DNA from: Rhodopseudomonas sp. BAL398
Lineage (GTDB): Bacteria; Pseudomonadota; Alphaproteobacteria; Rhizobiales; Xanthobacteraceae
Reading direction: 5' to 3'
Assembly (NCBI RefSeq): GCF_033001325.1
Contig: NZ_CP133111.1
Coordinates: 1,488,001-1,552,000 of the forward strand
DNA: 64,000 bases
A program made the translations under genes and the position numbers. Below are positions 48,791 to 57,762 of this stretch, in pieces. A model generated the notes under the pieces. It was not told the origin of the DNA. It did not search any database and saw only the letters and a list, made by a program, of their open reading frames with translations. The stretch's first letter is position 1, and every line of letters begins with the position of its first letter.

Positions 48791-49710
48791 CGGTGTTCGG
48801 GGCGCTGGTGCCGGTGTTCCTGCTGATCGTACTCGGCTATGTGCTGCGCCGGGTGCTGCTGAAACAGGACCTGATGTGGACCGGGCTGGAACACCTAGTC
48901 TACTACGTGCTGTTTCCGGCGCTGCTGGTCGACACGTTGTCGCGCGCCAATCTGGCCTCGGCGCCGATCGCCGGCGTCGGCGGCGCGCTGCTGCTGGCGG
49001 TGATCGCGATGGCGGCGCTGTGCCTGGCACTGCGGCCCTGGCTGGCGCGCGGCTTCAATGTCGACGGCCCGGCGTTCTCCTCGGTGTTTCAGGGCTCGAC
49101 CCGCTGGCAGACCTTCGTGGCACTGTCGGTCGCCGGCAATCTGTGGGGCGATCGCGGCATCACGCTCGCGTCGGTGGCTATGGTGGCGATGATCCCGTTG
49201 CTCAACGTGCTGGCGGTCTGGGTGCTGGCGCATTACGCCGCGCCGCAGCGGATGTCGTGGCCGAAGCTGCTGCTCGCCATCATCCGCAATCCGCTGATCT
49301 GGGCCTGCATCGTTGGCCTGGCGATCAATCTCAGCCATCTGCCGGTGCCGGGCCCGCTGCACGAATTCGCCGACGCGCTCGGCCGCTGCTCGCTGGCGCT
49401 CGGTCTGCTGCTGGTCGGCGCCGGGCTGCATCTCGAAGGCCTGCGGCGGCCGCGCGCCGCGGCCGGGCTGACGGTGGTTCTCAAACTGGTGTTGCTGCCG
49501 CTGATGGCGATCGGTTGCGGACACGCTTTTGGCCTCTCCGGCGTCGATCTCGCCATCGTGGCCTGCTGCGCCTCGGTGCCGAGCGCCTCGAACGGCTATA
49601 TCCTGGCGCGGCAGATGGGCGGCGACGCGCCGCTCTTGGCGCAGATCCTGACCATGCAGACCATCCTGGCGGTGGTCACCATGCCGCTATTGATCGCGCT
49701 GGCGGGTTGA
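48784..49710 (+). CDS. AEC family auxin-efflux-carrier-type permease
   Basis: 308 residues and about ten membrane segments, with the AEC pattern of two five-helix halves (FGALVPVFLLIVLGYVL at the start). Family members export malonate, malate or other small acids; the substrate here is unknown. The start overlaps the ruvX stop by 7 bp, a tight coupling of unrelated functions that is probably fortuitous. Confidence 0.87.
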   Translation: MLTVFGALVPVFLLIVLGYVLRRVLLKQDLMWTGLEHLVYYVLFPALLVDTLSRANLASAPIAGVGGALLLAVIAMAALCLALRPWLARGFNVDGPAFSSVFQGSTRWQTFVALSVAGNLWGDRGITLASVAMVAMIPLLNVLAVWVLAHYAAPQRMSWPKLLLAIIRNPLIWACIVGLAINLSHLPVPGPLHEFADALGRCSLALGLLLVGAGLHLEGLRRPRAAAGLTVVLKLVLLPLMAIGCGHAFGLSGVDLAIVACCASVPSASNGYILARQMGGDAPLLAQILTMQTILAVVTMPLLIALAG

Positions 49711-49726
49711 AACCGGAGTGAGCGCG

Positions 49727-50116
49727 ATGCAATGCCTGTGCGGCTCCGGCCTGGACTATGAGCAATGCTGCGGGCCGCTGCTGGCCGGCACCCGACCGGC
49801 GGCCTCGCCCGAGGCGCTGATGCGTTCGCGCTACACAGCCTTCGCGTTGAACAATTACGACTACGTCTATGAGACCACCGATCCGGAGCGCCGCGACCTG
49901 TTCGATCACGACGCCAATCGCGCCTGGATGAGCAGTTCGACTTTCACCGGGCTCGAGGTGTTGAGCCATTCGCAGCGCGGCAGCAAAGGCACGGTCGAAT
50001 TCATCGCCCGCTTTCGCCGCGACGGCGGCCCCGAACAGCGCCACCACGAACGCTCGCAATTCCGCAAGCATCGCGGCCGCTGGTATTTCTCCGATGGCGA
50101 GACGGTGGAGTCCTAA
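49727..50116 (+). CDS. YchJ family protein with SEC-C metal-binding motif
   Basis: 129 residues. The N-terminus CLCGSGLDYEQCCGP is a SEC-C-like zinc motif, followed by the family domain (RSRYTAFALNNYDYVYETTDP, HHERSQFRKHRGRWYF). Function is unknown; YchJ was studied only structurally. ATG 49727 is preferred, because GGAG lies 8 bases before it; a GTG at 49718 has none. Confidence 0.9.
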   Translation: MQCLCGSGLDYEQCCGPLLAGTRPAASPEALMRSRYTAFALNNYDYVYETTDPERRDLFDHDANRAWMSSSTFTGLEVLSHSQRGSKGTVEFIARFRRDGGPEQRHHERSQFRKHRGRWYFSDGETVES

Positions 50117-50133
50117 ACCGTCACAGGAGGCAA

Positions 50134-50269
50134 CGTGTCCCGGGCGCGATGCGGCACGCAGTGCCGCTTCGCAGAACCGGGACCCCGCTCTTGGCGCAGA
50201 CAACAACAGCGGGGCCCCGGCTCCGCAGCGCACCACGCCGCTCCGCGGCGCGCTGCGTCCGGGGCACGC
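50134..50269. repeat. Dispersed palindromic intergenic repeat, type CGTGTCCCGGG
   Basis: 136 bp. The left half (CGTGTCCCGGGCGCGATGCG ... GAACCGGGACCC) and right half (GGGGCCCCGG ... GCTGCGTCCGGGGCACG) are imperfect inverted repeats. This repeat type is well known to me from Bradyrhizobium/Rhodopseudomonas spacers. It adjoins a relict acyl-CoA dehydrogenase fragment. Confidence 0.8.
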
Positions 50270-50280
50270 ATCGGATCAGG

Positions 50281-50428
50281 CTAAATCTCCGGCAGCGTCA
50301 GCAGCGCGCGGCCCTGCTCGAGGCTGAGATCGGCGGCGCCGTAGAGGATGCCCAATTGCGGCTTCAGCCGCGAGGCGGCGAATAATTCGACGTGGGCCGG
50401 ATGCACCGCGTTCAGCGCAATCACCCCG
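50281..50428 (-). pseudogene. Duplicated 3' fragment of the AidB-like acyl-CoA dehydrogenase gene
   Basis: The 124 bp 50295-50418 match 51105-51228 with 5 mismatches (about 96%), in the same orientation and offset by 810 bp. The fragment encodes the last ~45 residues (AVHPAHVELFAASRLKPQLG), with a diverged end and its own stop at 50281. It has no start codon or upstream part, so it is a non-functional remnant. Between the two copies lie a palindromic repeat and the host-attachment gene. Confidence 0.93.
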
Positions 50429-50439
50429 CCCGCCTCGCG

Positions 50440-50555
50440 GTCATGCCGGGACGCACCCATCGGGCGAGCGAACCCGGAATCTTGCGGCAAGGCAGAATGC
50501 TTGAGCGAGATTCCGGGTTCGCTCGCAGCTATCGCTGCGCGCGCCCCGGAATGAC
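50440..50555. repeat. Dispersed palindromic intergenic repeat, type GTCATTCCGGGG (second copy)
   Basis: 116 bp with imperfect inverted ends GTCATGCCGGG / CCCCGGAATGAC and inner inverted pair CGAGCGAACCCGGAATC / GAGATTCCGGGTTCGCTCG. It is the same type as 31139-31257. It directly follows the relict fragment. Confidence 0.85.
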
Positions 50556-50594
50556 GCCGATTCTCTTGAAGCGCAACGACGCGACTTCGCGAGG

Positions 50595-50999
50595 TCACGC
50601 CGCCGCGATGGTTTTCTCGATATCGTGCAGGGCATGCCCGGTGAGATCCTTGGCGATTTCGCCGCGCAGCACCTCGGACAGTTTCTTGTGATAGCTCTTG
50701 CGCAATTCGCCCAAGGTGCGCGGTGCCGCGATGATCACCAGATCGGCGATCTTGCCGTCCAGCACCCGCTTGTTGAGCAATTCGGCAATGCCGCCGGCGA
50801 AACCGTCTTCCGCAGCCTGGCTGGCGTCCGGGTTGCCCGAGCTGTTCTGGTGGCCCGATCCGGATCCCGCGTTGACGCTTTCCACTTCCGGCTCAGACAT
50901 CGCGCTCAGCGCCGGATTGCTCTCGTCGCCGGTGTTCTGGAACAGATTGAACTTCTCGCCGTCGGCGACAGCCACGATTGTTCCTTGGGGAAGCAGCAT
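50595..50999 (-). CDS. Host attachment family protein
   Basis: 134 residues. The core (LPQGTIVAVADGEKFNLFQN, GIAELLNKRVLDGKIADLVIIAAPRTLGELRKSY, LRGEIAKDLTGHALHDIEK) matches the host-attachment protein family first described in Agrobacterium plant attachment. Biochemical activity is unresolved. It lies between the acyl-CoA dehydrogenase gene and a duplicated fragment of that gene, so it may have been inserted. ATG 50999 follows a GGAAAC stretch. Confidence 0.88.
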   Translation of the reverse strand: MLLPQGTIVAVADGEKFNLFQNTGDESNPALSAMSEPEVESVNAGSGSGHQNSSGNPDASQAAEDGFAGGIAELLNKRVLDGKIADLVIIAAPRTLGELRKSYHKKLSEVLRGEIAKDLTGHALHDIEKTIAAA

Positions 51000-51087
51000 A
51001 AGGTTTCCAATATGTTGGGGTGGCCGATGGTCGGCTGCCGAACCAACCGCTCACCCCGCATATTGTTCCGGATCCGTGGGCGCGCCT

Positions 51088-52734
51088 TCAGTCGGGCAGC
51101 GCCCGCGTCAGCAGTTCGCGGCCCTGCTCGGCGCTGAGATCGGCGGCGCCGTAGAGGATGCCCAATTGCGGCTTCAGCCGCGAGGCGGCGAATAATTCGG
51201 CGTGGGCCGGATGCACCGCGTTCAGCGCCGCGGCGGCGGCGAGCTTGGCCAGGGTTTCGACCGCGAGCCGCGCGGCGCGTTCGCTGTCCGGCCGCAGGAA
51301 CGTCCGCGCGATCAGGCTCGCCGCCTCGGCGGCGCCGGTCAGGCCGGCGGTCTCCATCATCAGCCCCTGCAGCACACTCATCGCCGCGTCGCTTTCGCGC
51401 GACAGCGCGCGCAGCACGTCGAGGCACATCACATTGCCGGAGCCTTCCCAGATCGCGTTGACGGGCGCCTCGCGGTAGTGTCGCGCCAAAATCCCGTCCT
51501 CGACATAGCCATTGCCGCCGAGGCACTCCATCGCCTCGTAGATGAAGCCCGGCGCGGACTTGCAGACCCAGTATTTCACCGCCGGTGTCAGCAGCCGCAT
51601 ATAGGCGGCCTCATTGGCATCGGCCGGCGCCTCGTCGAAGGCGCGGCACAGCCGCATCACCAGCGCCACCGAGGCCTCGACCTGCAACGCCATGTCGGCC
51701 AGCACGGTCTGCATCAAGGGCTGGTCGGCGAGATGTTTCTGGAACACGCTGCGGTGCCTGGCGTGATGCAGCGCATGCGCCAGACCCGAGCGCATCAATC
51801 CGGCGGAGGCGATGGCGCAATCCTGCCTGGTCAATTGCACCATCTGGATGATGGTGCGGATGCCGCGCCCCTCCTCGCCGACCCGCAGCGCATAGGCGCC
51901 GGTGAACTCGACTTCCGACGAGGCGTTGGAGCGGTTGCCGAGCTTGTCCTTCAGTCGCTGGAACTGCAGCCCATTGACCGAGCCGTCGGGCCGGAACCGC
52001 GGCATGAAGAAACAGCTCAGCCCGTCATCGGCCTGGGCGAGCACCAGAAACGCGTCGCACATCGGCGCCGACATGAACCATTTGTGGCCGACAATGCGAT
52101 AGGCCTCGCCGTCGCGGATCGCGGTCGTGGCGTTGGAGCGGACATCGGTGCCGCCCTGCTTTTCGGTCATGCCCATGCCGATCGTCATGCCGAGCTTATC
52201 GGGCCAGGGCGCGAAGCTGTGATCGTAGCGTTTGGAGCCCAGCACCGGCATCACCTGGGCCAACAGATCCGGCTGCGCGCCGAGCGCCGCCACCGCGGCG
52301 CGGGTCATCGTCACGGGACACAGATGCCCGGTCTCAACCTGGGCCGCCATGTAGAATTTCGCGGCGCGGATCACCTCGGAGGCGTCGCCGGCCGGCGTGC
52401 CGTGGGCAGTCCAGGTCGAATTGTGAATCCCGGCATGAACGCTCTCGGTCATCAGCTCGTGATAGGCCGGATGAAACTCGACCTCGTCGCGGCGCTGGCC
52501 GCGGGCGTCGAAGGTTTTCAGCTTCGGGGTGTTCTCATTGGCGAGCCGGCCACGCGCCGCCATCTGCGCCGAGCCCCAATGGTGTCCGAAGGCCGACAGA
52601 TCGGCATGCGCCGCGCTGCCTTGATTCATCGCCACCGCCTCGACCAGCGGCCGGTCGAGTCCGAACAGATCGACGTCCTCGAATGGCGGCGACTGGTTGA
52701 ACACCTCGTGGGTGGCGAAGGATGTCTCGGTCAT
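51088..52734 (-). CDS. AidB-like acyl-CoA dehydrogenase
   Basis: 548 residues of the flavoenzyme superfamily, closest to AidB (alkylation-response) by length and layout. Visible motifs are GMTEKQGGTDVRSN (FAD-binding loop), HKWFMSAPMCDAFL, and YREAPVNAIWEGSGNVM, the C-terminal region where AidB-type enzymes keep a conserved end. The exact substrate is unknown; AidB has weak isovaleryl-CoA dehydrogenase activity and DNA binding. The last ~45 residues have a relict copy at 50281-50428. The upstream neighbour is the metal ATPase. Confidence 0.9.
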   Translation of the reverse strand: MTETSFATHEVFNQSPPFEDVDLFGLDRPLVEAVAMNQGSAAHADLSAFGHHWGSAQMAARGRLANENTPKLKTFDARGQRRDEVEFHPAYHELMTESVHAGIHNSTWTAHGTPAGDASEVIRAAKFYMAAQVETGHLCPVTMTRAAVAALGAQPDLLAQVMPVLGSKRYDHSFAPWPDKLGMTIGMGMTEKQGGTDVRSNATTAIRDGEAYRIVGHKWFMSAPMCDAFLVLAQADDGLSCFFMPRFRPDGSVNGLQFQRLKDKLGNRSNASSEVEFTGAYALRVGEEGRGIRTIIQMVQLTRQDCAIASAGLMRSGLAHALHHARHRSVFQKHLADQPLMQTVLADMALQVEASVALVMRLCRAFDEAPADANEAAYMRLLTPAVKYWVCKSAPGFIYEAMECLGGNGYVEDGILARHYREAPVNAIWEGSGNVMCLDVLRALSRESDAAMSVLQGLMMETAGLTGAAEAASLIARTFLRPDSERAARLAVETLAKLAAAAALNAVHPAHAELFAASRLKPQLGILYGAADLSAEQGRELLTRALPD

Positions 52735-52833
52735 GGCTTCCCCGGTCAGGTCATCAAGGTCAGATCATCGGATTCGGGCCGCATGTTACGCAGAAATCGG
52801 CGCGACATCACCCCGCATCGCGCCGACCCGCAG

Positions 52834-55122
52834 CTAGCCGACCGTCGCCTGGTCGTAGATGTCCTCCTCCTGGGCGTTGTGCATCCGCACCAGGGCCTCG
52901 ATCGATTCCACCACGCGCTGGGCGTCGCGAATGGCGTAGCGGTCGACGGTCTCGGCGGTCAGCCCGGTGCTGAGCCGCGCCAGCAGCCGGGCCAGATGCA
53001 TGATCTCGCGATGCGCCCGGCTCATCGCGGTCAGCCCGTGATTGTCGCCGAGCGCCTTGGTGATCCGCGGATAGACCGCGCTTTCGTCGTCACGCTCATG
53101 CGCGATGATATTGTCGTCGACCACGCCGCTGGCCTCGGCGATCAGCGCCACGGCCGCCGCCGGATCGGCGTCGTCGAGTTCGTCGGTGATTTCGCGCAGC
53201 CGATCCAGCGGGCGCTCCAGCGCCCGGTGCTCGTCGTGCAGCGCAACGGCGGCGCTCGATGACAGCCCGTGCACCCCGGCGCGGCGGCCCGGTCCGAGCG
53301 CGCGCAGCGCGTTGAGGATCACCGCGACGTCGATCGCCTCCTGGATCAGCGCACCCGCCACCGGCGTCAGATAGCCGAAGGCCGCGGCCAGCATGGCGAC
53401 GGCCGACAGCGCCATGCCGACGCCGATGCTTTGCAGTGCGATGCGGTAGGCGCGCCTTGCAATCACCACGGCGTCCGAGACGCGATCGAGCCGGTCGACC
53501 AGGATCACCACATCGGCGGCCTCCGACGACGCGGTGGCGCCGCGCGCGCCCATCGCGATGCCGACTTCGGCGGCGGCCAGCGCCGGCGCGTCATTGATGC
53601 CGTCGCCGACCATCAAGGTCGGGTGCAGCCGCTGCTCGATCGTCACCGCTTCGAGCTTTTCCGCCGGGGCGCGCTCCGACAACACCTCGTCGAGATCGAG
53701 CGCGGCCGCGATGGTCTCGGCGGATTCCGCGCGGTCGCCGGTCACCATCACGATGCGGACGATGCCGGCGGCGCGCAGCGCCTGTACCGCGCGCGGCGTC
53801 TCGCGGCGCAATTCGTCGGCCAGCAGCAGCGCGCCGATCGGGCGATCGTCGACGGCGACGAAGACACACAGCGCCGATCGCCACGACGCCCGGCGTAGCG
53901 CCCGCATTGCCCAATCGGCCGGCCGCGCATGGCCGAATGCCAGATCCTGCGATCCGATCCGCACCCGCGCGCCGCCGATCAGCCCTTCCAGTCCCGCGCC
54001 ATGGGTCTCGCGCACCTGCTGCGGCATCTCGAGCGAGAGCCCGCGGAGCTTGGCCGCCGCGACGATCGAACTCGCCACCACATGTTGCGAGGATTGCTCC
54101 AATGAGGCGGCGAGCCGCAGCACCTCGTCGGCACCCTGCTCTGGCGCGCATTCGATCGCCACCAGCCGCGCGCCGCCGACCGTCAGCGTCCCGGTCTTGT
54201 CGAACAACACGGTGCGGGCGCGCGCCAGCGCTTCCAGCGGCCCGCCACCCTTGATCAGGATGCCGCGCCGCGCCGCCTGGGCGATGCCGGCGACGAAGGC
54301 CACCGGCGCGGCCAGGATCAGCGGACATGGCGTTGCCACCACCAGCACGGCAAGCGCCCGAATGCTGTCGCCCGATAACCACCAGGCGGCGCCCGCCATC
54401 GCCACGGTGACCGGCAGCAGCAGCAGCGCGAAGCGATCGGCGACGCGGATGAAGGGCGACTTGCCGGCCTGGGCGGCTTCCACCAGCCGGACGATGCCGG
54501 CGTAGGTACTTTCGCCGGCGCTGGCCGAGGCAATCATCTCGAAACTGTCGCCGGCATTCACGGTGCCGCTGCGCACCAGATCGCCGCGCGCGCGCGCCAC
54601 TGGAATCGGCTCGCCGGTCAGCGCCGATTCATCCAGCGTCGCCGCCGCCGAATTGACGCTGCCGTCGACCGGCACCACCTCCCCGGAGCGCACCAGCAGC
54701 AAATCGTCGATCGCCACGGCGTCGATGGCGATATCCGCCACGGCGTCGCCGCGCCGCAGATGCGCAATGCGCGGCGCGCGGTCGGCCAGCGCCCGCAAAT
54801 CGCGTTGCGCGCGCGACACCGCGAAATCCTCCAGCACATTGCCGCCGGCCACCATCACGGCCACCACCGAGGCGGCCAGGTTTTCGCCAAAGCCGAGCGC
54901 CGCGCTCATCGACAGCAGAGCCACCGCATCGACGCCAAATCGGCCGGCGAGGACATCGCGCAGGATCGCCACCGCCAGCGCGATCACCACCGGCACGGTG
55001 CCGATGAGCCAGATCAGGCTGGCCCAATCGTCGCGCCCGAACGCGTAGCGCGCGCCCAGCCCGGCGGCGAGGCCGCATAGAGCGATCACGATCAGCGATC
55101 GGCGCATCAGGCTCTCGGTCAT
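52834..55122 (-). CDS. P1B-5-type metal-transporting ATPase with C-terminal hemerythrin domain
   Basis: 762 residues. P-type core: TGE (169-171), Asp308 phosphorylation site (DKTGTLT) and GDGINDAP (507-514). The transport motif is TPC (264-266) rather than the copper/zinc CPC, and QEAID (594-598) is present in the last helix pair. These two motifs define the P1B-5 group. Residues about 629-757 form a hemerythrin-like di-iron domain (His629, His632, His675, Glu680, His704, His709, His748, Asp757 as candidates). Family members (e.g. Sinorhizobium Nia) export Ni2+/Fe2+. No N-terminal metal-binding domain is seen, and the usual HP dipeptide reads HV (347-348). Confidence 0.88.
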   Translation of the reverse strand: MTESLMRRSLIVIALCGLAAGLGARYAFGRDDWASLIWLIGTVPVVIALAVAILRDVLAGRFGVDAVALLSMSAALGFGENLAASVVAVMVAGGNVLEDFAVSRAQRDLRALADRAPRIAHLRRGDAVADIAIDAVAIDDLLLVRSGEVVPVDGSVNSAAATLDESALTGEPIPVARARGDLVRSGTVNAGDSFEMIASASAGESTYAGIVRLVEAAQAGKSPFIRVADRFALLLLPVTVAMAGAAWWLSGDSIRALAVLVVATPCPLILAAPVAFVAGIAQAARRGILIKGGGPLEALARARTVLFDKTGTLTVGGARLVAIECAPEQGADEVLRLAASLEQSSQHVVASSIVAAAKLRGLSLEMPQQVRETHGAGLEGLIGGARVRIGSQDLAFGHARPADWAMRALRRASWRSALCVFVAVDDRPIGALLLADELRRETPRAVQALRAAGIVRIVMVTGDRAESAETIAAALDLDEVLSERAPAEKLEAVTIEQRLHPTLMVGDGINDAPALAAAEVGIAMGARGATASSEAADVVILVDRLDRVSDAVVIARRAYRIALQSIGVGMALSAVAMLAAAFGYLTPVAGALIQEAIDVAVILNALRALGPGRRAGVHGLSSSAAVALHDEHRALERPLDRLREITDELDDADPAAAVALIAEASGVVDDNIIAHERDDESAVYPRITKALGDNHGLTAMSRAHREIMHLARLLARLSTGLTAETVDRYAIRDAQRVVESIEALVRMHNAQEEDIYDQATVG

Positions 55123-55316
55123 CTTGTCCCCATGGCACGGCGCGGCGCGCGATCATAGCCGATGATTGCATCAACTACGCGTCCGTAGTTGCGACTGATA
55201 CGCGCGAGCGACGCTCGCAATGCAGCATCAGCGCCGACCGTTCTGCCTGAGCCAAGCTGTCAGCTGGCTCACCGAGCTGGCAAAGCCCACCGCGGGTTGC
55301 GCGCGGACCGCGACGG

Positions 55317-55811
55317 TCAGGCCGCAAAGCGGATCGGCGCCAGTCCCGCAGCGGCCGTGCTTATTCGTTGCGCCAATTGCCTTGCCCGCGCCAGACAGTC
55401 CGCCGCGCTGCCGCGCTCGGCATGGCTCACCGTGGCGTCAATGGCGCGCCGCTCCGCGGCGGGGCCGAACATGGTGATCAACTCGCTGGTCACCCGCGCG
55501 GCGGCCTGCAGCAGCACGCGCGTCTCATCGGCATCGAACGTGCCGTCGACATGATCGAGCAGCCGGGCCAGCTGCCAGATCCGGGACGACAGCGCCTGGG
55601 TATGACGCTGCGCGATATCGCCGGCGGCCTCCGACCGCTCAGCCGGCCGCAGCAGCGGCGACTGGCTCTCAACCAGGCACAAAGCGGTTTCGAACGCATA
55701 GCCCGCGATGCTTTCGCCCGTCGACCAGGCGGCCGGATCGCCGTCATCGCCGCCGAAGCGGACGGTCCGTGCATGCGCGACGAGATGTGTGCTGCTGTTG
55801 CTATGGGACAT
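55317..55811 (-). CDS. Hypothetical helical protein upstream of the metal ATPase
   Basis: 164 residues, mainly helical (FETALCLVESQSPLL, ALSSRIWQLARLLDHV, ARVTSELITMF). I do not recognise a family. The ATG at 55811 follows GGAGG by 8 bases, strongly supporting translation. It is co-oriented with, and about 195 bp upstream of, the P1B-5 ATPase gene, so a metal-related role is conceivable but unproven. Confidence 0.65.
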   Translation of the reverse strand: MSHSNSSTHLVAHARTVRFGGDDGDPAAWSTGESIAGYAFETALCLVESQSPLLRPAERSEAAGDIAQRHTQALSSRIWQLARLLDHVDGTFDADETRVLLQAAARVTSELITMFGPAAERRAIDATVSHAERGSAADCLARARQLAQRISTAAAGLAPIRFAA

Positions 55812-55962
55812 CGTCTTGGCCTCCAACTGCCCGATGCGACCAATCGCATCGACGACGGCAATCTGCGCCAGAGCCGCTGACCGGCCGCTGTCCGGCGGTG
55901 TCAGGCGATTGTCATCGGGCAGCGGGGCCGTCGCGGCCCGGGGGCGCCGAGCCGCGAACCGA

Positions 55963-57591
55963 TCACGCCATCCGTTCGCGCGCGGCCTTAAAGCCTTTGA
56001 CGAAGCGCGCCAGCGTGTCGGAGGTGACGCCGCGCGGCAGCATTACCTCGATCAGCGAAAACTGCCCGCGTCGGACCACGGCGGCGTCGAGCGCGCTGGC
56101 CAATTCGGCCCGGGTCGTCACCCGCAGGCCATGGCCGCCGATCGATTTGGCGATGTCGGCGAAATGCCAGTCGTCGAGATCGTTGAATTTCGATTCCGGC
56201 TGGAACACCCGCAGCATTTCCCAGCTGCAATTGTTGAACAGCACCACGATCGGATCGAGGCCGTAGCGCTTGCAATTGCCGAGTTCCCAGCCGGTCATCT
56301 GGAACGCGCCGTCGCCGACCAGCACCAGCGGGCGGCGGCCGATCGCCGCCACGCCGAACCCGGCCGGCACGCCGAAGCCCATCCCGGCATAATAGCCGGG
56401 CGCGGCCAAGGCAGTGTTGTCGATTTCCATCGCGGTGAATAGGCAATCGCCGATATCGGCGGTCATCGGCATCTTGCCGTGGCGGTCGAACAGGTCATTG
56501 ATGGCGGCGGCGATGTCCGAGGGCGCGATCGGGTGATCATCGGCCGGCAGCCCGCGCGGATAGGCCATACCCTGCCCCGGCTGGCGCGGCCGCGGCGGAT
56601 GCTGCGTGGCGCTATCGATGAGCCCGGCGATCAGGTCCGCCAGCGGCAGGTCGCGATAGAGGTGATGGCCGACCTGAACCTCGCGGCCGGCGGCGAAGAT
56701 GGTGCGGCGCGGGTCCGGCGCATTGGTCGACAGCGCGAAATTGGTGTCCGACAGGATCACGCCGACCATCAACACCAGATCGGCGTCGTCGACCAGCGCC
56801 GACACCGCCGGATCGCCGGCGGCGCCGAGATAAGTTCCGGCGACGACGTCGGCCGCGGCCAGCAATCCGCGCCCCATGAAGGTTGTCACCACCGGGATCC
56901 CGAGCTTGCGCGCCAGCGCCGCGACCTGATCCTCGATGCCGTAGCGGCGGATCTCGACATCGACCACCAGCACCGGCGATTTGGCCTTGGCGATCCGCGT
57001 CAGGATTTCCTCGGTGCATTCGCCGAGCGCGCCCGGTTCGGCGGCGCGGCGCGGCAGGCGTTTAACCGGCTCGACCCTGGCCTCGACCATGTCGCGGGGA
57101 AATTCGATATAGACCGGCAGCGACAATTCCATCGCGCTGCGCAACACCCGGGCGATTTCAGCCGGCGCGGTCGCGGGATCGGTCAGCACCGCCTGGTCGC
57201 AGGTGAATTCCCGGAATACCGCCAGCTGGGTGTCGACGGTGCGGACCTGGTGATGCAGCAGATAGCCCGAGGCGCGCTCACGCGCCCCCGGCGCGCCGGC
57301 GATCACCACGACGGGCGAGCGCTCCGCATAGGCGCCGGCGATCGAATTCACCAGATTGAAGGCGCCGGCCCCATAGGTCACCGCCGCCACGCCGATGCCG
57401 CCATGATAGCGCGCCGCAGCGTCGGCGGCGAAGCCGACCGCCGGTTCATGGCTCAGCGTGAAATAAGGCAGCGTGCCGCTTTCCTCGATCACCTTGAAGA
57501 ATGGCAGCACGAAATCGCCCGGAATGCCGAAAATCTCCTTGGCGCCGTGGTCCTTGAGGGCGTCGAGCAGGGCTTGAGCGAGTGTCGGCAT
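55963..57591 (-). CDS. ipdC: Thiamine-diphosphate decarboxylase, indole-/phenylpyruvate type
   Basis: 542 residues. Thiamine diphosphate enzyme with catalytic Glu49 (SHEPAVGFAADAAARYHGG), ThDP/Mg motif GDGAFQMTGWELG followed by NN (VLFNNCSW), and a three-domain decarboxylase layout. Such enzymes convert indolepyruvate to indoleacetaldehyde on the way to auxin, or act on phenylpyruvate; the exact keto-acid cannot be told from sequence. The ATG at 57591 (MPTLAQALLDAL) follows AGGA; longer starts are possible. Confidence 0.82.
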   Translation of the reverse strand: MPTLAQALLDALKDHGAKEIFGIPGDFVLPFFKVIEESGTLPYFTLSHEPAVGFAADAAARYHGGIGVAAVTYGAGAFNLVNSIAGAYAERSPVVVIAGAPGARERASGYLLHHQVRTVDTQLAVFREFTCDQAVLTDPATAPAEIARVLRSAMELSLPVYIEFPRDMVEARVEPVKRLPRRAAEPGALGECTEEILTRIAKAKSPVLVVDVEIRRYGIEDQVAALARKLGIPVVTTFMGRGLLAAADVVAGTYLGAAGDPAVSALVDDADLVLMVGVILSDTNFALSTNAPDPRRTIFAAGREVQVGHHLYRDLPLADLIAGLIDSATQHPPRPRQPGQGMAYPRGLPADDHPIAPSDIAAAINDLFDRHGKMPMTADIGDCLFTAMEIDNTALAAPGYYAGMGFGVPAGFGVAAIGRRPLVLVGDGAFQMTGWELGNCKRYGLDPIVVLFNNCSWEMLRVFQPESKFNDLDDWHFADIAKSIGGHGLRVTTRAELASALDAAVVRRGQFSLIEVMLPRGVTSDTLARFVKGFKAARERMA

Positions 57592-57762
57592 GTGCAATCC
57601 TGACATGGTGTCGATGACGCTGCCGGACTTATCTACCAGAGCGGCCGAAACAGACCAATATCGCGCGCCCACCACCGTCTTCCGACGCAGCGGGGGATTA
57701 TTCCGGCGAGCTGCTTTTCGGCCTTGCCCCGTTTTGCAACTCTGCCTATAGCTCTTGCTTTA

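Noticed and set aside
51202-53262. A 686-codon open frame on the plus strand
   Set aside because: It is antisense to the acyl-CoA dehydrogenase and ATPase genes. Its composition is Arg/Gly/His-rich with no family motif, the usual shadow in GC-rich coding DNA.
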